From: a bacterium
GTDB lineage: Bacteria; SZUA-182; DTGQ01
Assembly: GCA_040755755.1 (NCBI GenBank)
Contig: JBFLZW010000010.1
Location: 99,645 to 163,644, forward strand
DNA: 64,000 nt
Reading direction: 5' to 3'
The notes beneath the pieces were generated by a model that saw nothing but the letters and a program-made list of their open reading frames with translations, was not told the origin of the DNA and did not search any database. Below are positions 18,099-25,128 of the stretch, piece after piece (position 1 is the first letter of the stretch; the number at the start of each line of letters is the position of its first letter). A program made the position numbers and the translations under genes.

Positions 18099-18755
18099 TC
18101 AGGAGGGTATATATGCCTGGAGCACAGGGATAAGTTGTTGAGTAAACTCTTTCAAATAGTTGACAGTTTCTTCTTCACTGACTGCAACCGGGGCCAGGAG
18201 CCTGACCATGGCTTCATCCGTTCTGTGCCGGGTAATGGAGTCGGTAACCAGGTAAATTTTCTGCATATATTCGGAGGTCATAAATCTTCCCCGGCCCTGG
18301 TACCAGTAAAACATGACCTGCCGATCATTTCCCCGCTCTAGGAGAACATTGTTGACGGTGATATTTTGCCCCTGAAGATCAGGAGAGATAATCGTCGTTT
18401 TTCCGGTTCTGGCAAAATTCCAGCCGGCCCCGGGCATACAATTTTTGGGAGAATGAATGATATCGCCTTTCCGCTGGCGTTGATAAAAGCCGATGTAAAG
18501 CTCAACCGGGGAGCCGTCAGGGGTACGATAATTGCACAGGATCGAATCATCGACACCGAGCTTTTGGTAGATTTTCTGGTCAAAATGCTCTTCCTTGCCG
18601 GTCCACTCGCCTATTTGCCTGGGAAAGGTTGAAAAGGGCTTGCGAGAAGGAATATTTTCATCCCGACTCAGGTATTTGAGGCAGCCCATCGTTACCAGCA
18701 TAATGGCAGCAGCTATAACAATCCGAAAAGGAGATATTTGCTTGACAGGAGACAT
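18099..18755 (-). CDS. epsI: EpsI family protein
   Basis: 218 aa with a single N-terminal hydrophobic anchor (about 11-26) and a periplasmic domain matching EpsI: FPRQIGEWTGKEEHFD, then YYIGFYQRQRKG-like and HSPKNCMPGAGWNF with the conserved Cys-His region. EpsI is a standard partner of exosortases and is sometimes fused to their C-terminus; its biochemical role is not settled. Here it is separate and the exosortase carries a deacetylase instead. It starts at ATG 18755 after a 212 bp gap, so it may begin a second transcript within the cluster. Confidence 0.9.
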   Translation of the reverse strand: MSPVKQISPFRIVIAAAIMLVTMGCLKYLSRDENIPSRKPFSTFPRQIGEWTGKEEHFDQKIYQKLGVDDSILCNYRTPDGSPVELYIGFYQRQRKGDIIHSPKNCMPGAGWNFARTGKTTIISPDLQGQNITVNNVLLERGNDRQVMFYWYQGRGRFMTSEYMQKIYLVTDSITRHRTDEAMVRLLAPVAVSEEETVNYLKEFTQQLIPVLQAYIPS

Positions 18756-18967
18756 GTATTTTTTTGTTTAATTACTTGCCGGAAATGTGATACTATTATA
18801 CTATATTGGTGCCTAACGGTCGGATTTCAATGGCATAGCTTCGCCCCGTGAAGTCAAGGCTCTTTTCCATTCCGGTCGATAATCAGAAAACAAGACCCTG
18901 ACTCGCAGAATAACGAAAATGATGTTGTCTGTCCTCTCCTTGAGGAGAGTATGAGAGGGTTACCGTA
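18756..18967 (-). promoter_or_regulatory. Intergenic gap with possible promoter for the epsI-flippase segment
   Basis: 212 bp separating epsI from the chain-length gene. Read on the minus strand, TATAAT occurs within an AT-rich tandem (ATACTATT-type repeats, 18789-18806) about 40 bp before the epsI ATG. A 6-bp hairpin (CTCTCC/GGAGAG, 18934-18949) follows the chain-length stop without a clear T-run. I infer a possible internal promoter and weak terminator. Confidence 0.3.
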
Positions 18968-20587
18968 TCACTTCAGGAAAAATAAGGTAAAGGTAGAGGT
19001 AACCGCCAATTCTCTTACTATTATCAGCAATACCGAAATAACAAACATTCCGGCTGTTGATAAAAACAGTATATCCCCTTTTCTTTTTCTTTTTTTATCT
19101 TCCTCTGATATTATGAGAGGGATACCAGCCAGTACAGGGTAATCGAAATATGCCCTGGCTTCATCCAGGTTCTTTGGAGAACTATCAAAATGTTGGAGCA
19201 GATAAATTGTGGCGAGAGCACTCAGGAGACCAAGGGCCATGCTGATTACTATAAGTTGAGGTCTTTTCGGCTTGCTTGGAATCAACGGTAATTGAGCCAG
19301 GTCTATGATCTGGAAATTACTGCCTTTTTCCCGTAATTCAAGCTCCCGTGATATCCTTGCCTCTTCCAGTTTATTCAGGAGGGTCTTATAAATTCCAGCA
19401 TTGACATCATAACCTCTTTGTAATTGAATCAACTCTTCTTCAAGTTTGGGTATATTTTGAACCCTCTGTTCGTATTCTTCTGTTTTTTCCTTATATTCCT
19501 GCACGCGTGCTGCCAATACATCGATCTTGATCTCGATATTACCCAAATCCTGTCTCATTTGTTGATACATGGGATTCAACGCTTCAGTTGTTGAGTCTGC
19601 TCTCTTGTGTTCCTCAGATGCTTTCTTTTCTCCCCTGCTTTTGTTTTTATTTTTATTCTTGGCCTCTTCAGCAATCTTTTGCTCGATTTTTTCTATCTGC
19701 GCTTTGGTGCTGATTACTTCCGGATACTTTTCAGTATATTTATTCAATAAATAACTGAGCTGAAGCTTTAATTGAGCCAATTGATTTTCTAAAGGCTGAG
19801 TGTCACTGCTGCTGGAGCTGAAAAACAGGATAAGAGGCTGTTCCGCAGCAAGCTGATGTTCCAGGAGGGATTTCTGAAGCCGTGCTTCCTGGAGCTCTCT
19901 TTCCGTTTCGGTGAGTAAATTCCTGTACTCTTCCAGTTTTTTGAGGTTATCGCCTTCCTCGCCCGGTAATTGTCCTAAATTTTGTTCTTTAAATACCCGG
20001 ATCGCAGTTTCTGATTCCTCAAGTTTTTTCTTGTAAGTGCTGAGTTGTGCTTCAATAAAGGAGAAGGCATCTTGAGCATGACCTCTGGTTGCACCTAAAT
20101 TCTCTTCAATGAAAAGATTACAGATAGTATTAACGACATTCTGGACTACTTTTGGATTATCGCCTCCGTATGATATTCGATAGAGATTTTTACCGGTGAT
20201 TTCTATGCTGGTAGATTCTCTCATCCTTTCAATCAGCATTTCAAGCTCAAGAGGTGTCTTGATCTTCAGGTCCAGATCAAGCTTTTTGATAACCTGAGTC
20301 AGTCTGCTTCTGCTCAAAATAAGTTGCCTGATGGTGGTTAATCTTTCAGCGGGAGTCTGCGTTACAGCCAGGCCTTGAATGAGAGGATTAATGATTTTGT
20401 CTTTCTCGACGAGTATAGTTGCAGAAGCTGTATACACTTTTGGGGCCATATAACTATAGACAATGCCTATTATGGTAATGAGTGCAAAGATAGCTAAGAA
20501 TAGATATCTCCTGCGGGTTACCATATCGAGAAATGAAACTATCGTATATCTACTTTCTACTTTCTTTGTATTTGGCATTGACCTCAA
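18968..20587 (-). CDS. Wzz/GumC-type polysaccharide chain-length determinant (exosortase type)
   Basis: 539 aa. A membrane helix at about 30-48 (YLFLAIFALITIIGIVY) and another near 505-520 bracket a long periplasmic region rich in coiled coil (about 180-400). The Wzz-like N-terminal sequence VYTASATILVEKDKI follows the first helix, and the Pro-rich PLIPSKPKRPQ precedes the last helices. This is the layout of polysaccharide co-polymerases. No Walker-type tyrosine-kinase domain is attached and none is in the window. It would control polymer length in the inner membrane and work with the Wza-like protein at 22108-23094. Confidence 0.9.
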   Translation of the reverse strand: MRSMPNTKKVESRYTIVSFLDMVTRRRYLFLAIFALITIIGIVYSYMAPKVYTASATILVEKDKIINPLIQGLAVTQTPAERLTTIRQLILSRSRLTQVIKKLDLDLKIKTPLELEMLIERMRESTSIEITGKNLYRISYGGDNPKVVQNVVNTICNLFIEENLGATRGHAQDAFSFIEAQLSTYKKKLEESETAIRVFKEQNLGQLPGEEGDNLKKLEEYRNLLTETERELQEARLQKSLLEHQLAAEQPLILFFSSSSSDTQPLENQLAQLKLQLSYLLNKYTEKYPEVISTKAQIEKIEQKIAEEAKNKNKNKSRGEKKASEEHKRADSTTEALNPMYQQMRQDLGNIEIKIDVLAARVQEYKEKTEEYEQRVQNIPKLEEELIQLQRGYDVNAGIYKTLLNKLEEARISRELELREKGSNFQIIDLAQLPLIPSKPKRPQLIVISMALGLLSALATIYLLQHFDSSPKNLDEARAYFDYPVLAGIPLIISEEDKKRKRKGDILFLSTAGMFVISVLLIIVRELAVTSTFTLFFLK

Positions 20588-20614
20588 GATGTTCTCTCCT
20601 CACACAAAGCGATG

Positions 20615-22072
20615 CTAAAATACGAATTTTAAGCCAAGACTGGATTTATGATTACTGTACTCATCAGTCGGAATATCCTTCTGCGGCAGCAGATCATATG
20701 CGGACTTTTTTTCCAGGTATTGGTAGCCAAGCTCAAAAAAGGCATTCGTGCTCATCTTGTACGATAACCTGCATTTTCCATCATAAAGCTTCTGCCGACG
20801 ATTTTCCGGCTCATAGTTGGATTCAGTATAATTACCGTTCAGATATACGATTAGCGGTTTCAGTATCTCCCATCTCAAGGCCGCTCCTCCCCCGGAGGAT
20901 GTATCTTGCCTGGTATCTAAATGATAGGTATAGTTAGACTTTGTCCAGGCACCATTGAGGGAAAGTAAGATAGATCTGGATATTTTCCAGTCCAGATTGG
21001 CGGTTCCATGGTAGGATTTGTCTGACCGCTCTTCCGAGTAAGAGTTGTCTGACGTCTCTTCCGGGCCATAATCCAGGAAATTGTAAGTTGCACCATATCG
21101 AATAATAACTTTTTGATTAAAAAGATCATGCTGGATATTGCCCGAAACCTTGTGAGAGATATAAAAATCGTTGTTTATCTCGTGGGTTGGCAAATAGGAA
21201 GAAGACCTGGTATATCCGGCAGTGATGAGGGTCCTTTTTATCAGGGAAATGTCTATTTGTGAGTCAATAACTTCATAGTCATCTTTTTTGTCCATCTCAT
21301 CTTTTTTCCAAACATGCCCTATTCTTCCCCTCACCCTCACTTTTGATTTCACAAGGTCAAGAGCCAGGCCACCGCTGGCTCCCTGTTCCGAATAAGAAAG
21401 CGTGTCCTCAGAAAAATCCGTATGGGAATACCAGTATCCCCCGATGATCGAAACGTTTTTGCTCAGCCTGCATTGAAGATCAGCATTTTCCTCTTGATAT
21501 TCACTGTTCTCAAGGTCTTCTTCTTCGTCTTCACGCTCATTCCTGTATTTTCTTTCTGAGTAGGTATGAGCCAGAAGGATATTCCATCGTTTCCCGATTT
21601 CCTTTTCCAGATAGGGAGTAACTGAAAAGCAGTTAAGCCTGGCAGTATTGTCCGCCAATAATTCTTCCCTTTCGTCTACCTTGATAAAATCGTAGGTATC
21701 ATTGCCTTTCATACCTATTTTCAATTTTGATCCCGGAGTTATCCCTGTATCCCAGGAACCGGTGTGATGATATTGATTTTCCTGGTGATAGGTATCATGG
21801 TATGTTAAATTCGCGCCATAACGAAGGTTGAGGTAAAAATTGCTTTCTGCCTTGTCAAAAGATACGGATGGAACAATATGGGTAAGACGATCACTTTGTT
21901 TATCCCGGTCAGTCAGGTAAACGTTATCATCATAGATTTCTTCTACCAGGACATTGGTCAGCAATTCAGCTCCCCTGATCCTCGCAGCCTCTCCCGGCTG
22001 GACCGTCAGGAAAGAAGACAATACAACAAAGAAATAAAGCAGAAGATGTAATCCTGTATTTTTCTTCATCAT
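20615..22072 (-). CDS. Outer-membrane beta-barrel protein of exosortase/PEP-CTERM loci
   Basis: 485 aa with a signal peptide (about 1-30, ending in VQPGEAA) and alternating-hydrophobicity strands throughout, rich in aromatic residues and ending in Phe (SSLGLKFVF), as expected for an outer-membrane barrel. The position between the chain-length and export genes and the N-terminal VEEIYDDNVYLTD motif match the uncharacterised barrel family associated with PEP-CTERM systems. It may help the polymer cross the outer membrane or act as a porin-like accessory. Acidic insertion EREDEEEDLENSEYQEENAD (about 180-200) is unusual and probably a surface loop. Confidence 0.85.
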   Translation of the reverse strand: MMKKNTGLHLLLYFFVVLSSFLTVQPGEAARIRGAELLTNVLVEEIYDDNVYLTDRDKQSDRLTHIVPSVSFDKAESNFYLNLRYGANLTYHDTYHQENQYHHTGSWDTGITPGSKLKIGMKGNDTYDFIKVDEREELLADNTARLNCFSVTPYLEKEIGKRWNILLAHTYSERKYRNEREDEEEDLENSEYQEENADLQCRLSKNVSIIGGYWYSHTDFSEDTLSYSEQGASGGLALDLVKSKVRVRGRIGHVWKKDEMDKKDDYEVIDSQIDISLIKRTLITAGYTRSSSYLPTHEINNDFYISHKVSGNIQHDLFNQKVIIRYGATYNFLDYGPEETSDNSYSEERSDKSYHGTANLDWKISRSILLSLNGAWTKSNYTYHLDTRQDTSSGGGAALRWEILKPLIVYLNGNYTESNYEPENRRQKLYDGKCRLSYKMSTNAFFELGYQYLEKKSAYDLLPQKDIPTDEYSNHKSSLGLKFVF

Positions 22073-22107
22073 TATTCTCTCTTACGACAGCTTTCATTTC
22101 AAGAGGG

Positions 22108-23094
22108 TTATAAGATACCTGCCGGCACATGGACTGTATCGCCCGGCTCCAATTTTATGTTTTTTTCCAACTTCCCTTTTTTCATGATATCTTTCAATTT
22201 CACCTTGATAACGGCTGCCTTGCCCTCTTTACTATTCCCCTGGAGTGTTTTCCTGACGATTCTCGTATCATTTAAATCTGCATCCTCGGTAGGACCGCCA
22301 GTCATTAACACTGCATCAAGAACCGTAATGCCATTTTTATAAGTTATCGTTCCAGGGGCTTTTACTTCACCGATTATCGTGATTCGCTTGGGAAAATTGT
22401 CCGGTATATAGATCACATCATCCGGGAGAAGGTCAACATTCTGGTTTATGTCACCTTCTTCAACCAGCTTTTCAAAATCTACCGGCAACCGCTTGTTGTT
22501 CCGCAAGATGTAAGCCTTCTTAAGGTCAGCGTTTTGGGCTAAAGTCAAACCACCACTCATTGCCAGGAATTGCAATAAATTCGTCTTTCTTTTTAAGACA
22601 ATCACGCCGGGAGAGCTTGCAGCACCTATCACATAGATCTTATAACTGTTGATACCTTTCACAACGACCGATACTTCAGGATTACTGATGAATGAAGCAA
22701 GTTTTTCGGTAATTATTTTCCGCAAATCCTCGGTAGTTAAACCGATTATTCTGAGATCGTTCACCAAAGGGAAAGATATTTTCCCGTCTGGCCTGACTAT
22801 AACCTCCTGGTTGAGATGTTCGTTCCCCCAAACAGAAATCTGGAGGACATCTTCGGCTCCAATTTTGTAATCATCGTCATGGTCATTAGAGTCTATCCGA
22901 AAAGTGGGGACGGCTCCAATGCTGATGCTGCCGCAACCACTCACTCCCTCTCCCCTGGGGGGAGAGGGTTGGGGTGAGGGGGACTTTTCGGATAGGCCCT
23001 TAGTCGCCACAGCATGGAGATGACTAAAATATCCTGAAAACAATAATAAGGTGGAGAACAGTAAGGCTATGACATATTTTGACTTGCCTGGCAT
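22108..23094 (-). CDS. Wza-like polysaccharide export protein with repeat-derived insertion
   Basis: 328 aa. Signal sequence at about 1-30, then the polysaccharide biosynthesis/export domain (YKIGAEDVLQISVWGNEHLNQEVIVRPDGKI, from 77) and two SLBB-like domains (YVIGAASSPGVIVL, ITIIGEVKAPGTITY). It should form the outer-membrane exit channel. Residues 38-51 (SPSPQPSPPRGEG) are encoded by a copy of the CCCTCTCCCC/GGGGAGAGGG dispersed repeat (22945-22982) that lies in frame just after the signal peptide. The lipobox-like Cys normally closer to the N-terminus is at 54 (VSGCGS), so the insertion may sit between the signal and the acylated Cys. It is the first gene of the minus-strand cluster. Confidence 0.9.
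   Translation of the reverse strand: MPGKSKYVIALLFSTLLLFSGYFSHLHAVATKGLSEKSPSPQPSPPRGEGVSGCGSISIGAVPTFRIDSNDHDDDYKIGAEDVLQISVWGNEHLNQEVIVRPDGKISFPLVNDLRIIGLTTEDLRKIITEKLASFISNPEVSVVVKGINSYKIYVIGAASSPGVIVLKRKTNLLQFLAMSGGLTLAQNADLKKAYILRNNKRLPVDFEKLVEEGDINQNVDLLPDDVIYIPDNFPKRITIIGEVKAPGTITYKNGITVLDAVLMTGGPTEDADLNDTRIVRKTLQGNSKEGKAAVIKVKLKDIMKKGKLEKNIKLEPGDTVHVPAGIL
22945..22982. repeat. CCCTCTCCCC-type palindromic repeat inside the export gene
   Basis: Copy of the dispersed CCCTCTCCCC/GGGGAGAGGG family also seen at 40005, 40205, 42863 and 49325, here within the coding sequence of the Wza-like protein and translated in frame. Confidence 0.85.
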
Positions 23095-23260
23095 CGATTT
23101 CCTTCCTTATCTATCTTTCTATCACGCTATGAGGAATAGACTCTGCGATTCGCTGATATTTTTCTCTTCGACATAAGTGAAAGCTTCCTTCGGAGAAGCA
23201 GGAAGGGGACCCCTGTCACCCGATGCGATCCGATGGCAGAGGGTAGCGAATTGCGTGATC

Positions 23261-23289
23261 TGGCCAGAATGATCCTTGCATAGTATAAT
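23261..23289 (+). promoter_or_regulatory. Candidate sigma70-type promoter for the siroheme protein gene
   Basis: TATAAT at 23284-23289 is preceded, after exactly 17 bp, by TGGCCA at 23261-23266 (4 of 6 matches to the -35 consensus). It lies 58 bp upstream of the ATG at 23347. Confidence 0.4.
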
Positions 23290-23346
23290 GAGAGGGGGAG
23301 AGACGCTAACCGGAAGAAAAGTCAAATTTACCAAGAGGGATAACCT

Positions 23347-24183
23347 ATGAAATGGACAAGTCAGGCCGAAGAGGCTGTATCAAAGATACCCTTCTTTATT
23401 CGAAAACGGGTGAGAAAGCGAGTCGAAGAGGAGGCGCTTCGCTCCGGGGCCCAGGAGGTCAACCTCTGTCATGTTCAGACATGCCAGAAAAGGTTTATTG
23501 ATAGCATGGAGCAGGAAGTCAGGGGATATCGAATTGAGACATGTTTTGGTTCAGCAGGATGCCCTAACCAGGCAGTACCAGGCTCAGGTTTAGTCCAAAG
23601 CCTGGAAGCCTGCCTTTCCGCCAGAAATCTGAGGGATTTTCTGAAAAACCACGTTACAGGGCCGTTAAAGATGCACCATGACTTTGTAGTTTCGGTCTCC
23701 GATTGCCCGAATGCCTGCTCACGCCCTCAAATCGTAGATATCGGGCTCATCGGTGCCAGCAGGGTAAAAATTTCTGACAAGCCGTGCAGTCAGTGCGGCG
23801 CTTGCGGTAATGTCTGTAAGGAACAGGCTGTCTCGCTTTCACCGGGCATGGATGCCCCGCTCATTGATCCAAACCGCTGCCTTTCCTGCGGCCAGTGTCT
23901 CAAAGTCTGCCCTGCGGGAACCCTCCAGCAGGCAGACACCGGCTATCGCATCCTGATAGGAGGAAAGCTTGGCCGACATCCTCGACTGGGAACAGAGCTC
24001 CCCGGCATTTACTCAAGGGAAGAAGTGCTGAAAATCGTGAACCAGTGCCTTGATTTTTACCTGCTGCATAATAAGGAAGGAGAACGCCTTGGCGAGACAA
24101 TCAAGAGGGCAGAAGATATGGATTTTTTCCCCAGGCTGATCGGAGAGAAACAACCAGCAGTATTGGCCAGCGGATTCAGGTAA
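23347..24183 (+). CDS. Small siroheme sulfite-reductase-like protein with two extra [4Fe-4S] ferredoxin clusters
   Basis: 278 aa. C66-x5-C72 (CFGSAGC) and C120-x3-C124 (CPNAC) form the cluster/siroheme binding pattern of sulfite and nitrite reductases. They are followed by two ferredoxin motifs, CSQCGACGNVC (147-157) and CLSCGQCLKVC (178-188, then P). The combination resembles AsrC-like and other small anaerobic sulfite-reductase-related proteins, so electron transfer to a sulfur or nitrogen oxyanion is likely, but the substrate is not determined. GAGGG precedes ATG 23347. No partner reductase subunit is next to it; the following gene is a frameshifted flavodoxin-like reductase. It is a hallmark of anaerobic metabolism in this genome. 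Confidence 0.85.
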   Translation: MKWTSQAEEAVSKIPFFIRKRVRKRVEEEALRSGAQEVNLCHVQTCQKRFIDSMEQEVRGYRIETCFGSAGCPNQAVPGSGLVQSLEACLSARNLRDFLKNHVTGPLKMHHDFVVSVSDCPNACSRPQIVDIGLIGASRVKISDKPCSQCGACGNVCKEQAVSLSPGMDAPLIDPNRCLSCGQCLKVCPAGTLQQADTGYRILIGGKLGRHPRLGTELPGIYSREEVLKIVNQCLDFYLLHNKEGERLGETIKRAEDMDFFPRLIGEKQPAVLASGFR

Positions 24184-24198
24184 AGGAAAGGAACAAAG

Positions 24199-24821
24199 AT
24201 GTTTCTGAGCATAATACCCTTTATAATCGCCTCTCTTCTGTCAGGGGCGCACTTTATGAGAGCCGGAAGTTTCAACCATGCTCTTGCTGGAGCAGCGATG
24301 CAGGCGCTGCACAGCAATGGGCATGAGGTCGTCTTTCACGATCTCTACCAGGAGCGATTTGATCCTGTTCTCCCGGCTGAAGAGATTCCCCGGGGGGCTG
24401 CGCTCGACCCGGTCGTCAAAGCGCATTGCGATGAAATCACTGCGGCTGACGGGATTATTATCATCCATCCCAACTGGTGGGGACAGCCACCGGCGATTCT
24501 CAAAGGCTGGGCTGACCGGATATTTCGCCCGCAAAGGTGGCCTGTGAATTCCCTGAGGGCGGTGGCGGCGAGGGAATTGCGGTTGGTCTGTTGAAAGCGG
24601 AAACAGCGATTATCTTCAACACCTCGAATACGCCGGAGGAGAAGGAACGCGAAGTGTTCACCGATCCCCTTGAAGCTCTTTGGAAAAACTGTATCTTTGG
24701 CCTGTGCGGAGTTAAGAATGTTCATCGGCGAATGTTCGGAGTCGTGGTCACAAGCTCAATCGAGCAGCGGAAGAGCTGGCTGAAGGAGGCTCAGGAGCTT
24801 GTCAGAGGCTGTTTCCCCTGA
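24199..24821 (+). pseudogene. NAD(P)H:quinone reductase (flavodoxin-like fold), frameshifted
   Basis: The first frame (24199-24594) encodes GSFNHALAGAAMQAL, then HPNWWGQPPAILKGWADRIFRP, typical of MdaB/YwrO-type FMN reductases, then turns into non-homologous sequence. The expected continuation, EFPEGGGGEGIAVGLLKAE, followed by FNTSNTPEEKE, LWKNCIFGLCGVKN and RMFGVVVTSS, is in another frame up to 24821. The switch falls at about 24530-24540, where five nt separate the RP codons from the downstream frame. One small indel therefore disrupts the gene. The N-terminus (MFLSIIPFIIASLLSG) is also longer and more hydrophobic than usual. It could be a real pseudogene or a sequencing error. Confidence 0.75.
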
Positions 24822-24886
24822 TTTTTCCATTTGCGGATTTACGCGCTGTATACTTATCCTGCTGCCTATTATGGTGAATATCCACC

Positions 24887-24923
24887 AGCCGGAAAGCCCC
24901 CGCCACAGGGGGGCTTTCCGGCT
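24887..24923. terminator. Strong bidirectional hairpin terminator
   Basis: A 15-bp perfect stem (AGCCGGAAAGCCCCC paired with its complement, 24887-24901 with 24909-24923) around a 7-nt loop. It is followed by GCGCCTTTTT on the plus strand. It lies between convergent genes and could end both. Confidence 0.7.
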
Positions 24924-24957
24924 GGCGGCTGCGCCTTTTTCCTCTGAGGAAAAGCCC

Positions 24958-25125
24958 TTATGTTTCCCTTTCAGGATTTTCCTTCAAATGTTTACCGATG
25001 ATCTTGCTCAGTTTCCTTGCCGTTTCCGCCGCTTCTCTGATATCGATTGCGGGACCAAACCCCGGAAGCCTTTTCCGGGAAATCTCTTTCAGTTCTTTAA
25101 GCTTTTCGTTACTGATATCTATCAT
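24958..25125 (-). CDS. Small 55-residue protein downstream of the DUF362 gene
   Basis: ATG 25125 begins 3 bp after the stop of the DUF362-family gene and has GGGAGG about 12 nt upstream, so translation is probably coupled. The product is charged and helical in character (MIDISNEKLKELKEIS, then REAAETARKLSKIIGKHLK) with a central Pro-Gly turn (RLPGFGPAID). No Cys, no membrane segment and no known domain recognised. Amphipathic helices suggest a small binding partner or chaperone of the upstream product, but this is inference. Confidence 0.5.
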   Translation of the reverse strand: MIDISNEKLKELKEISRKRLPGFGPAIDIREAAETARKLSKIIGKHLKENPERET

Positions 25126-25128
25126 GGT

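Noticed and set aside
20615-23094. PEP-CTERM sorting signals in this cluster's products
   Set aside because: No C-terminus in the window shows a PEP motif followed by a membrane helix and basic tail; exosortase substrates must lie elsewhere.
23240-23281. Sigma54-like promoter (GG...GC) before the export gene on the minus strand
   Set aside because: The spacing between GG and GC is one nt short and the TGGCAC half is poor.
23122-23334. Minus-strand 70-aa frame and possible riboswitch upstream of the siroheme gene
   Set aside because: The frame has no homology I recognise. The folded region on the plus strand lacks the landmarks of GEMM, SAM or cobalamin riboswitches, so I only called the promoter.
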